DNA from: Incurvaria masculella
Taxonomy: Eukaryota; Arthropoda; Insecta; Lepidoptera; Incurvariidae
Assembly (NCBI GenBank): GCA_946894095.1
Contig: OX335646.2
Span: 16,796,077-16,860,076 of the forward strand
Length of the DNA: 64,000 nucleotides
Direction of reading: 5' to 3'
Shown here: piece after piece, positions 45,171-57,900 of the stretch
Position numbering within the stretch: position 1 is the first letter of the stretch
Layout: each line of letters begins with the position of its first letter
The notes under the pieces: generated by a model
The model's database searches: none
The model's input: the letters and a program-made list of their open reading frames with translations, nothing else
Told to the model about the DNA's origin: nothing
Position numbers and translations under genes: made by a program

Positions 45171-45685
45171 ATATTGCTTTCAGCAAAAATTTTGTACACA
45201 CTGCAACATTTGCTTGAATTCTAAACACATATATTTTACTTATGCCATATATATATGCCATGCTTTTTAATTTAATGTAGGATCTATATCTTAAAAGCAT
45301 CTCAATAAACAAAACCCTATCTTAGAATAGATTGCGCCTCGAGGTTACAAAATGGAGCATAAAGAGCTGACCTTACACCTCAGCAATTCCTTAAAATGTC
45401 AAATTATCAAGTCATGCTTAAAAATTAATTCCTCAAACCAGATTATATATTATTGCACACGAGGAATAGTAATCTATCCCAATACATGAAGTTTCAGTTC
45501 AACGAGTGCAATAATTATTCCTTGCATGCAAATACATATTACATTACATGAAATGCAACAAAAGTAACACTGAGATGTCATGAATAAGTTTTATGTACAT
45601 ATCAAACAGCTCGATAGCTTGACTCTATTTTATATTTACTTAAACCGAGGGGGACATAAGGGTCATTGTGCCCCGGGCAGGCGCC

Positions 45686-45997
45686 TCAGTCGGCATCGTC
45701 GGGCACCATGCGCAGCAGTTCCGCTTCGCTGAGCGCATGCAGGTGTCCGGGCGGCGGCGGCGGCGCGGGCGCGGGCGGCGGCGGCGGCACGCGCATGTCC
45801 ACGTCGGCGGGCGGCGGCGGCGCGGGCGCGGCGGGCGCGGAGGGCGCGGCTGGCGCGGCGGGCGGCGCCGGCGGCCCCGACCGCTGCTGGATGGTCGCGA
45901 GAATCTCCTGCAGGTTGGATGGCAGCGAGATGTCGGCGAGGGCGGGCCGGGGGGGCGGCGTCATCGGCCGCGACGGCGAGTACGCTTCCTCCTCCTC
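45686..45997 (-). CDS. pps: pps-like last coding exon
   Basis: EEEEAYSPSRPMTPPPRPAL, ADISLPSNLQEILATIQQRS, a Pro/Ala-rich stretch, and the conserved end EAELLRMVPDDAD, then TGA at 45688-45686. The acceptor is TTGGATTCAG. The GC-rich run makes other-frame ORFs here spurious. Confidence 0.88.
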   Translation of the reverse strand, partial: EEEEAYSPSRPMTPPPRPALADISLPSNLQEILATIQQRSGPPAPPAAPAAPSAPAAPAPPPPADVDMRVPPPPPAPAPPPPPGHLHALSEAELLRMVPDDAD

Positions 45998-48900
45998 CTG
46001 AATCCAATGGAATTTATCAAATCAGAGGAGTCATGTCTGCTAAATTCCGGGATAAAGTGATATATTTGTGATAAAAAAAGGAAACAAACTAGAAAGAATT
46101 GTGAAACAGTGACTATTGTGAATGAAAGGATTTTAACACGTTCATGGACAGTACGTCATCCCTGTTTGAAACTAATAATTTGTATTTCGAGATGCCATTG
46201 CATTGCTATTCCCTATTGCATCGCTAATGCAACTTTGTCACTCTCTGACTCGTGGTCGTCCGACTGAACACATTTCCATACACAGGCAGCCGCTATAGTG
46301 TGTTTAGTTCTGAAATAAGTCACCCCTGTTTGACACTATTTTGTATGGAAAATCTGGAGATGGATTGATGCTGTCACATCATGTGACCATAGCGTTATAA
46401 AGTGACAATGAACGCTATAGAAGCTCTGTCACTTATGTTGTGGTCCCCAGTTTCAATAGAAAGGGCAGCTGCTATAAGCGTTTGTGCCGCCGTGCCTAGC
46501 ACGGTAGGGTGAGGTTACAACACATTTCTTAGGAGTGGGTAGAGCGACCTATTTGACAGTAATCAACGTCTGGGTTGGTGCAGTGTGACACTATTCCTGT
46601 ACCTGCCTTATGATGTCATCAAAAGACGACTACGTTAGCGTTTCTGTCCAGAAAAAGGTGTTTTAGTAGCATTTCTGTCACAGATTACGAACGCTGTTAC
46701 ATGTGTCCATGAACGTGTTTATCCTTTAAAAGACTTGAGTTGGAACTAACAGGCGGCACTGCGGGGTGGATGGTGGCACTCATGCTGAGTATCTGCTGCT
46801 TTTGCTCCTCGATTTGGCGGTTGATCTCGTCGACGCGGCTCCGCAGCGCCTCGGCGCCGCCCGCGCTCCCTCCCCCTCCGCCGCCGCTGCTTCCCGTGCT
46901 CGAGCCGGGGCTATACGGCTCCTCCTCATCGGCGCTCGCTGTTGCAAATGAAACAACTGCATGAGTCCCTTTCCCCTACAATGTGGTAGGGTTCAGGCTG
47001 CCCGCGTTGGGCATTGAATGAAAAGAAGGTGGAAGCGGCAATGAAAAATTGTCCGTGGTGGGTGCATCCAGTTTAATGTAGCCGTGCTCATAACGAGGTC
47101 TTGGCATGGCACCTTATTCCCATAGGAATAATTCAGATAGGATGGCAGGTGAAATAAAAACAGCAATAATCAACCATGCCACGAGCAAAATTTGCGTGAA
47201 TGCTCTTTTTACTGTACCGAATAAGTTATTTTTTCACCAAGCTATTGCATAATATTTCGGCCCGTATCGATGAAAAGAAACATGTGATATTCTTGTGCAT
47301 AATAAATTAAATTTCTTAGGTTTTAGCATCGACAAAGTAATGATTGCAGTACTATTCAGTGGTTTGGAATTAGGCGGTGTGCCTTGGGGACACTTTATTG
47401 TCCGATCCATGCCAATTTGACTTTTTTTTATGCGATCTGACATGGATGGCTAATACCACAAAACTACTGTTATATAAGCCCAATACACCACATTCCCGAA
47501 GGAATTAGGTGCCATGCCAGGACCGTCCCTTTATGAACACGGCTACATTGAACTGGATGGAAAACACGGACAATTTTTCATTGCCGCTTCAACCATCCTT
47601 TTCATCCAATGCGATGGCACCAAATCGGGCGGGCTAAAACCCTACCACCTAGTAGGGGAAGGGGACCCACAGTTTCACATGGATTCCGAAACATATAGCA
47701 GCTCGCATTCGTGACGAAATGCAACTCAAAAGTGGTGCAAGAACAGTGTAAGGATTTGTACCCAGACCTCTGGTATGCTAAGCAAGTCATCGCGCCACTA
47801 GGCTACGAGCCGCTAAAAAAGTTTACCTTCAAAGGGATTCTCACCAAGCGACGCGGCGATTTTATCCTTGACGGAGGTGGAGAGCGCCGGCGTGGGCGGG
47901 ACGAAGGGCAGCGGCAGGCGGAGTGCGGCCGCGCGCCGCGCTGGGCTCGTCGGCGGCGTGTACGACTCGGCGCCCATGGGTGGCGTGTACGAGCGCGTCC
48001 GCCCGCTGCTCTTGGTTCGCTGCGAGCGCACACACAATGCAAAGGCGTCAGTCAACTTGCTTTATTTGATCGAATTATATGTCTTATGACCATTGACATT
48101 GTAAAATAGTGTTTGGTTTCTAAATTATAAGATCGGAAAGTTCGAATTTTTCGCACATTTTATACAATAACTTTGGAGGTGGATTACTCAACGATAAAAT
48201 AAAATATCTTAAAAAGATTAGTCATCAGACCTATCTTGTTTCCAGAAGACTTATAATATATTTGGTTTTTGTTAGATTTTTGGCTACAGCGGTTGTGATT
48301 TACTTTTAGCTATAAGTCGTTCTATAATTAAACAATTCGTAAATCTTACATAATCAAACACTATATGCATTGTCTGTTTTGTGGACATGTTGCATGCTCC
48401 TCATAGCAGAGACTGTCTTTTTCTTTGAAATAAAGAAGGTCCCAGAGGGCAATAGCACGGTTATGTACCGTGCCCGCGAATGAGTTAGTCCCGCCGGGAA
48501 GGGCCACCTGAAGGGCATAATAAAAGGGCATTATTTATAAAAATAACTACGATTAATTTCGATAATAAAAAAAGTAAGTATGTATATTGATGGTCTAGCT
48601 ATAATTTAAAGATAAAACTGCAAGTTTTTGGTGCTTTGTGTTCTCAAATTAGACAATATTTTTAAATTTTCATAAAAAAACCTTTGACTATCATATATAG
48701 CTAGACCTAGATCATCATCATCATCTTTTTGAAAATTAGTAGCAGCACAAAATAAGTAACAGTTTGTTTTAAAAAATAATAAAATATGGTTTCACTTAGG
48801 CCCTAATGGAACTGAATGTGATGCAATCACATACAGTTCAGAAAACTGCAGTGTGTTATCACGGCAGTTTTCACGTTTCTAGGGTAAGAATCTACAAGCT

Positions 48901-51900
48901 TAGCATGATCCTCCCCATAAAGGTGGGTTTAGACCGAATAAATAAAGAGCTAGAGCTGGAACAAGCGCATTAATTCTTAATAAACTAGTGAAAACTGTAA
49001 TTATTATTTATAGTACGAGAGCGGACCGTAGTCAACCCTACGTCATCGAGTAACAACATGGGACCCATTTGTGGTTGTGCGGATTAGAATAGGCTTCCTA
49101 AAAATACTAGGTTGCCTGACCCAAACCTGGAACGTTTTGTGCAGTAGGTAATATTAAATCACTTTTTTGGTAGAATTTAACGTCATCGAGTAACAACATG
49201 AGACCTAGCACAATCGGTAAAGGTCATCAAGAAAAGCTAAAAAAAAGTAGGTTGGCTCGTCCTACCCTGGTACGTTCTGAGGTTGGCCGGTTTTAAAATG
49301 TCGAAAAATAAAAAAAAATACGTCATCGAGTAACAAGATGACCATACCACCATTCGATAGTCCTATGAACATACTTCATAAAAAAATTAGGTTGGCTGCC
49401 CTCAGCCTGGCACGTTTCCTACGCGGCCATGTTGAACGTCGGATGCGCCCAGTTCTTATATTCATCAATTGTTAAATTAATATAATATAACAGTTTTGTG
49501 ATATGTATATCTATAAACCGGTGATGTTTTTATTGATCTGAACTCACCTTGGATAGGTAAAAAAAACCAAAATGAAATATTTGTGATATATTGATAGTTT
49601 GGGTGCAATGGTTGCAAAAAAATTCATTTCAACAAATATTTTTCTTCTGTCGCGCAAGATACAACTAAATACATCCAATAAATTGTAAATCTCGCATTAG
49701 AGCAACTCAAAATATTTTTACCACGCAATAAGAAGTCTGTCACTTTTGAATCTGTTAGCTGTTCTGAGATTCAAAAAGTAGCAGAGACCTTAAGTCCAAA
49801 GGACCGCAAGGTTTATGGAACATATCTACTAATCTGTTAAAGTCCATATGGGGCAGTATTATAGAACCTCTTAGAATTGTATTTAAGATGGCACATTTCC
49901 AGACTTATTAAAAATTACTAGGGTAATACCATTGCTTAAAAAGGGATCTCATAATGATGTTGAAAATTATCGGCCTGTGTCCTTACATTCACAGTGTTAT
50001 TAATTATAATCAATTCGGATTTCGTAAGTGTAGGTCAACAGGAGATGCCATTGCCTTGATGTTAATATCTATTTTAACTTCTCTAGTTAAATCTATGAGC
50101 ACCTCATTTTCTGTGATGTATCAAAAGCTTTTGATTGTGTAGATCACAAAATACTTCCAGGAAAACTAGGACACTTATGGTGTTAGGGAAAATAAATGAG
50201 GTATTTGTAAATTATATATATTAAATAGACAACAAAATTGTGAAGTAAACGGTACTAAGTCTGATGTAGAATCAATCACTATGGGTATACCGCAGGGTTC
50301 AGTTCTAAGACCGTGGTTTTATATGTTGTAATAAATGATATTTCAAGCTGCGTCGCAACAGATAATGATATGATTTTATTTGCGGATGACAAATCATCAA
50401 TTTCAAAAAATCGTATATCAGAACTACGGGAGTCCTTTATACAAGCTATGAACTCACTTAAATTATAGTGTGAAGCCAATAACCTACTTTTAAATGACAG
50501 TAAAACGAGTTTAATGCACTGGGGACCCAAATACGTAATGTGAATTGTGATGTATTAAATACAGCAAATGATCTATCTTCAGCTATAACTAAAGAAATAA
50601 CGTTACTTGTGATACTTTTGGGGTTACCGTGGTCGTTAAATATATTTGAAAATTGTTATGGCTTTTCACGCGGCGGGAGGAGACATTCGCCGACGTATCG
50701 AGCTGATCGTTCAGCCTGTTGTCAAGGAGGTTGTCCGCCACGTTCATATGCAGCAGACGACTGACAACTAGGCTCGCCGTGGTCGTAAGTCATAGGTGTG
50801 GGTCGAGGTGGTAGCGGAAATGCGGTGGTAGCGCTTCTACGGTCTTCCTAAAATTCACAAAGACGGGAACCCCTTAGACCAATAGTCAGCCAGATAAATG
50901 CTCCTACCTACCTCCTCGCTAAACATGTCGCCACAATATTTCAACCCCTGTCTGGCAAGACGTCGTCCTACGTTAAAGATTCGGCCCATTTTGTGGAATT
51001 GTTGTCTACAGTGAAGTTGGCATGCATGGATCTAATAGTGAGCTTTGACGTCGAGTCGCTGTATACAGACGTACCAGTCCAAGAGTCCCTCGACATCATC
51101 AGAAACTTAGTCATCAGCAACGACATCGACACTGAGTGCGTCAAGCTCCTGCCATATTGTCTCACTACGACATACTTTCTGTGGCAAGGACAATACTACA
51201 TCCAGCGAGAAAGTGTAGCAATGGGATCACCAGTGACACCAGTGGTGGCAAACCTTTTCATGGTTCCGCTGGAACACCGCACATTGCAAACTTCACCTCT
51301 TAAGTCAATGTTTTGGGTACGGTACTTGGGTGACGTGATTTCAATCTGGTCACATGGTCGCCAATCACTCGACGCTATCATCTCTCATCTTAATTAGGTT
51401 CACACAAATTTAAAATATCAGTAGATTGTGAGAAGGTAGGCACTTTGGCGTTCTTGGAAGTACTTGTTGCTCGACGATTGGATGGAATCCTAAGCCACAC
51501 AGTGTACCGCAAGCCGACACACACAAATCGTTGTCTACAAGCTACTTCGCATCATGCTCATTTTGGTGCATTTGTGTGGGTGCATTTGGAATCGGTCGCA
51601 AGAGCATTGAGACTCAGAGCACAGCGGTTGTGTGACAAGGACCATATCTTCACCGAAATGGACTCTGTGCTTCGAGAACATGGGTACAATTTTCGCAATG
51701 TCGGTCAGTCAGTCAGCGTCTTTGCGTCCACTGCTGGACATACGCCTCTCCAATCCTTCTCCAGTCCTCCCGGGCCTCAGCGGTACGGAACCACTGCTTT
51801 CCGCCGACGCACTTGTCTCATCTTCCCACCTGGCGAGTGGTCTTCCCACACTCCGTTTGCCTGTTCACGGCCGCCAGTGTAGGACACGGTAACTCCAACG

Positions 51901-54900
51901 GTCGTCGTCTCTTCGGCTGACGTGACCAGCCCACTGCTATTTGAGCTTAGCCACCCGGTTTCCAATATCGACTACTTTGGTACGTCGGCGGATTGCCTCT
52001 TTACGTACCATATCCCGTAGCGATATTCCCAGCATGGCTCGCTCCATTGCTCGCTGGGCAACTTTTAACCTTTGGATAACGGCGACCGTCAGAGTTCACG
52101 TTTCACACCCGTACGTCATGTCATGACCGGGAGGACGTACTGGTCATATGTTCGGGTCTTTAAATTTCTACGGAAGGTCAGACCTTAGAGCGAATTTAAG
52201 CTTTCCGAAGGCAGCCCAACCCAGTTGAATCCATCGCTCAACCTCCAAAGACAGTCCTTGTATACGAACCCGCAGGATTTGACCGAGATATACGTACTCT
52301 TCAACCTGTTCGATCACTTCTACGTCGATAACGATTTGTCCTCCCGTCATACCCTCAGTCGCCATGACCATGGTTTTATCCCGGTTCATCTTCAGACCTA
52401 CCTTTATCGATGCTTTATAAAAGTCTTCCAGCATGGTTTAAAGCTGAACTCTGGAATTTTACAGAAGAACAATGTGATCGGCGTAGCGAAGATGACTGAG
52501 GAAAATATTCACTAACGTTGATACCCATGTTTTCCCATTCAAGCGTCTTGAACACATATTCCGATGCGCTTGTGAAGAGCTTGGGTGAGATCACATCCCC
52601 CTGCCTAACGCCTTTAGCAAGAGGGATGGGTTGGGTATTTTAATGAAGCCTCACAGTCATCGTCGCGGACCGATACAGATTTCGGAGTACCTCGATGTAG
52701 CGGTGGTCGATTCTACACCTCAGGAGGGAGTTTTTGACAGCCCATTTTTCAACTGAGTCGAACGCCTTCTCGTAAAGGACTAGAAAAGAAGTGGAAGGCT
52801 ACAAAGAGCGGCTTGTTGTACTCCTCGCACTTCTGCACTACTTGTCTCACAGTAAATATGTGATCCATTATGCCGTATCCTTTCCTGAACCCAGCTTGCT
52901 CACGAGGCTGGTACTGATCCAGCCTCTGTGTCAGCCAACTCGTGATGACTCATGAAAAGACCTTGTATACGTGGCTTAGAAGTGAGATAGGTCGATAGTT
53001 CTTCAACTTCGCCTTATTTTTTTGAGAACTGCATTGCACAGTGTTTGCAGTTCCTGATGGTCTCCCGCCAGACTTTAGCAGTTCCATCGTTATCCCGTCC
53101 TCATCTGAAGCCTTGTGTTATTTTAGTCCTTTCAAAACAGCCTTTATCTCATAGACACTAATCTCCGGCAGATCCTCGGTGTAGTATCTAGTGAGCGGGG
53201 CACGCCTATCAGAGTCGAGTGGTTTGCTTGGGCTCGGGGCATGCATTGCTGCGGAGTACAATTCGTCATAATTTTTCACCACCGCCTCAAGTATATCCGT
53301 CTTTATTGCAGTGCCAACCCCATCCGCTCGCTCGAGTTTTGAAATTTAGTTAGCGCCGGTAGAGAAGGCACGGGAAAACACTTTACTGTCTCTATTTTCC
53401 TCTATAACGCGCTTAACCAACTTCATGTTCCCTTGGCGAATATCGCTACGGGATATGGTGCGTAACGAGGCAATCCGCCGACGTACCAAAGTAGTCGATA
53501 TTGGACACACGTTAATTAATATTTTCCTCAGTCATCTTCGCTTCGCCGATCACATTGTTCTTCTGTCAAATTCCCAAGTTCAGCTTCAAACAATGCTGGA
53601 AGACCTTTATAAAGATAAGTAGTAGAAAGATAGGTAGGTCTGAAGATGAACCGGGATAAAATCAAGGTCATGGCGACTGAGGGTATGACGGGAGGACAAA
53701 TTGTTATCTCAGTCAAATCCTGCGGCTTGGTATACAAAGACTGTCTTTGGAGGTTGAGCGACGGATTCAACTGGGTTGGGCTGCCTTCGGAAAGCTTAAA
53801 TTCGCTCTGAGGTCTGACCTTTCGCAAAATTTAAAGACCCGAACAAATGACCAGTGCGTCCTCCCGGTTATGAGTGGGCTGGTCACGTCAGCCGACGAGA
53901 TGACGACCGTTAGATGTCCTACACTGGCGGCCGTGGACAGGCAAACGGAGTGTGGGAAGACCACCCACCAGGTGGAAAGACGGCATCAAGTGCGTCGGGG
54001 AAAGCAGTGGGTCCGTACCACTGAGGGCCGGTAGGACTGGAGAAGGATTGGAGAGGCGTATGTCCCGCAGTGGTCGCAAACACGCTGACGGATTGACTGA
54101 CTGTTCTCTTATCTGTACTCTTATTTTTTTGTAGGTGGTAGCATTTAAAGGTTTAATATTATGTGGTTTTTTTTTGCTGTAAGAATAATAAGGTTATGTA
54201 ATTTGTCTCTTTGTTTACAGGTCACTATAGTAGTTCATGACAAAAATAATAGTATAAATTCTGGATCTAACACTAGACTCATCAGAAGGACTAAATCGTA
54301 CACAGGTTTTAAAATGTTTTCTTGTTGCCACTGGAGTGTGCATCGCTTTAAGGTCCTTTCTTCAACCCCTGTCAGCCCATGCCTACGACATTAGAGGCGC
54401 ACGCTTTACATTCGGCGACGGAGCTCCTCATTACATAATTCAAATTTGATTGAATGTAAACCTAATGTAATGAAGAATTTTAATAGTCATAATAAAATAA
54501 ATCGCCACAAAGTTACTATTCTTTAATTCACAGGACTTTAGGTCAAATATTCATGGTTATTTCCATCCTTTAAACATTTAAATGTATATGTTTTCTATAA
54601 CTAATACATAAATATTTTTACAGAGCTTTTCAGGTATTATTTAAACTATACCTACGACTTAAGAGCTGTTAATTTAAAATTCCGCTTCGGTTTGGATACA
54701 TTGCAACTTTGTTACGATAAAATAAAAGAGATACGTAAATAAAGAAAAGAGAGTGACGCCAAAGCTTACTAAACTTCCTAAATATGTGAGTGACGATGTG
54801 GACATGTACTTTTGTATAGACCCGGCAACGTTGCGTATATATTTATAGAAAACATATACATTGAAATGTTTAAAGAATGGAAATATACTCTAGAATATTA

Positions 54901-57900
54901 ACCCTAAATTCATGTGAATTAAAGAATAGTAACTTTGAGATACTTCACTTATGGGTTTAAGTTTTGTGGCGATTTATTTTATTATGACTATTAAAAAATC
55001 TTCATTACGTTATGTTTACATTCAATCTGATTATAATTTTGTAATACCGAGGGCCGTGGCAGAATTTAAAGCGTGCGCCTCTAATGCCGTAGGCATGGGC
55101 TGACTGGAGTTGCGATTCCCTACGTTGAATGATCCATACGGTAGATTCCGAAAGCATATGTATATGAAACTTCCGGTTTTTACTCTTCAAGTATGCGGAA
55201 CTATGTGTATCATAACCTAAAGTTAACTTGAGTTAAACTTAGTTAATAATTAGATACGACAATGCCCTAATATCACGTAATCAATCAATATCTATATCAC
55301 AAATATTTCATTTTGTTTTTTTTTAACCTATTCAAGATGAGTTCTGATCAATAAAAACATCACTGTTTATAGATAGACATATCACAAAACTGTTTATAGA
55401 TAGACATATCACAAAACTGTTATATTATATTAATTTAACAATTGATGAATATAAGAACTGGGCGCATGCGACGTTCAACATGGCCGCGTAGGAAACGTGC
55501 CAGGCTGAGGGCAGCCAACCTAATTTTTTTATGAAGTATGTTCATAGGACTATCGAATGGTGGTATTGTCATCTTGTTACTCGATGACGTATTTTTTTTT
55601 ATTTTTTGACATTTTAAAACCGGCCAACCTCAGAACGTGCCAGGGTAGGACGAGCCAACCTACTTTTTTTTAGCTTTTCTTGATGACCTTTACCGATTGT
55701 GCTAGGTCTCATGTTGTTACTCGATGACGTTAAATTCTACCAAAAAAGTGATTTAATATTACCTACTGCACAAAACGTTCCAGGTTTGGGTCAGGCAACC
55801 TAGTATTTTTAGGAAGCCTATTCTAATCCGCACAACCACAAATGGGTCCCATGGTGTTACTCGATGACGTAGGGTTGACGACGGTCCGCTCTCGTACTAT
55901 TAGCATTTACAATAAAAGAAAACCAATGACTAAAAATCCAGTTGCTAGAACCCAAGACAGCTTTGAAAAGACCGTTCCGAGGAGCGGGCGCGTCTGAATT
56001 CCATGGAATGGAATCAGCATTTCATAGAATCCTTGCAAACAATGATAGAAAAACGAAAGAAAGAAAGAAAAGAAAGAAATTCTTTTGCATTAGACATTTT
56101 TAGGGGAATGTTCTGGCACCTGTTCTTTCTGGAAACCAGTGAGGTAGGACTTTTTAAAAATAAAGGTTTCAAATAACAATATTCAACATTGGCCATGCCA
56201 TTCAGCTGCATAACCTCTACAAATACTCCAAAAATAAGACAGTGTTGGTCTCTATTTCGCGTCAAGCAGCTGATAAAACATTTACCCTCACTTTGGCGGG
56301 CACGAGGTCGGCGGCGGGCGCGTGCCGCTTCTTCCTCTGGCGCACGATGATGGCCAGCAGCAGATGGTTCCTGGCGTCGTCGAGGCCGGGGCCTGCGAGC
56401 GGCGCCAGCACCGGCGGCAGCGGCGACGAAGCCGCCAGCGGGAAGATGTAGAAGTCCTTCACCGACGTGTTTGACACCTTCACTACGCCCAGCCTGAAAA
56501 TATACACATTCCAAAATGATATATTTCTATATAATGATATAAACTCTGAGGTTTGATATTTTCTTCCAGACAACTTTTTTTTTTTTGATGAAAAACCTGT
56601 ATGGGTGGGTGTGGGTTGTGGACCAAAGGTGCTCAGAAAAACCAAATACACCTCGCCTCGCAAAACCACGCTCAGCGAGGCCCCATACCAGCGGATTTGC
56701 GGGCTATCGCTGAGCTATCAAGCTTGTTCAAATTACGCTTAAAGATTTCCAGGTTATAGGTATGAGGAAAGGCACCCGCCGCAGACAGTTCCATATCCTG
56801 GCGATGCGGCAGAGAAATGAGTTTGAGAAATGATTAGTTCCGCCTTAGGTTATTTTTCAGTGTAGGGGCAATGATATTAACGTAATGATTGAAATGCAGT
56901 CACGAGCACATAATTTAGTACCTATGCTTTATTTTGCAACTTAGAAGTGCTGTAACTCCAGAACGCGGCGACACCTGACTTTGATTGCCTGACTGAACGA
57001 GTCGTATTCATCTGAGCTTTCCAGCTCCGTAACTAAAACATCCCTATTGAAGTGATCTAGTGAAGCTGATGTAAATAACTATGAAATGAAATAAGACGTT
57101 TAAACCCATGCAACTGTAACTAATCCCAACAGACATACGTGGAACCCTAGAGTAGGTGTGATTTTTTCACAGTTACGAGGGGGGGGAGATTGTTTACACA
57201 CCCTATAGATAAAGGATACAGAGGATCGGCGGGTTCTTATTTTTGGAATGTCGACTGTGAATTTGTGATTTTTTTCCCTGTTCAGAGTTGAGCAAAGGAA
57301 GAAAGGGGATGGAGGGTCAGCATTATGCAACTCCGGATAGCACTCTCCATGGTAAAGACGATAGAAGACAGAGCCTACATCCTTTCAGATCTGGAGGGTC
57401 TCCAAATTCAGGGCTGTGGTATTAGCAACCTGTGTCCAGTCAAATAAAAAAAAAGAGATTGACCTATTGCGGCTGCTGAGGTAGCTGTAGAGAGCGATGT
57501 ACTGCATGCGCTCCTCGACCGTTGCCACCGAGGAGGAGGTCAGCCGAAGCACCAGAATGTCCTTGCTGCCCGTCTTCTTCATCTTGCTGATGTAGTCCCA
57601 CACGGTTTCCGGGTTGATGCGGCCCACGATGTCTAGCTCCGAGCTTAACTCATCCTCTAGCTCGGAGCAGTTACCAGACACCTGCACAAACATTAAAATT
57701 ATGTGCGAGGAAAAATAACAACAAGGATATACTGTTGGCATTTTTAGGAAGTTCGTGAATAGGTTTTGATCGCAATTTTGAAATAAGAGAAGAAATAAAG
57801 CAAAAATAAGCAATAAAGAAGTTGTAAGAAAAAATTTGAAGAAATTGGGTTGAAATTCCTCCAAGAATTGGTGCGCCCAAAAATTGAGAAAAAAAGCACC

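Larger units (their letters stand above)
49011..55899. mobile_element. 6.9-kb foldback element with 140-bp repeats in its TIRs
   Basis: The termini TAGTACGAGAGCGGACCGTA and, reversed, CGGTCCGCTCTCGTACTA are mirror images, flanked by TTA on both sides (candidate target duplication). The inverted arms extend about 590 bp on the left and 618 bp on the right. Each arm has three copies of ACGTCATCGAGTAACAA at an exact 140-bp spacing. The interior is a nest of broken CR1/Jockey-like, Penelope-like and RTE-like fragments and a second palindromic element (54376-55101). No transposase was seen, so it is non-autonomous. The TTA flank hints at PIF/Harbinger, but the structure is more like Foldback elements. 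Confidence 0.85.

Noticed and set aside
45663..46060. Gly/Arg-rich plus-strand frames of 111-130 codons
   Set aside because: Antisense shadows of the Pro/Ala-rich last pps exon.
49040..49340. Regularly spaced short repeats resembling a CRISPR array
   Set aside because: Only three units, homologous 'spacers', eukaryotic context and a mirrored copy at the other end; they are part of a transposon arm.
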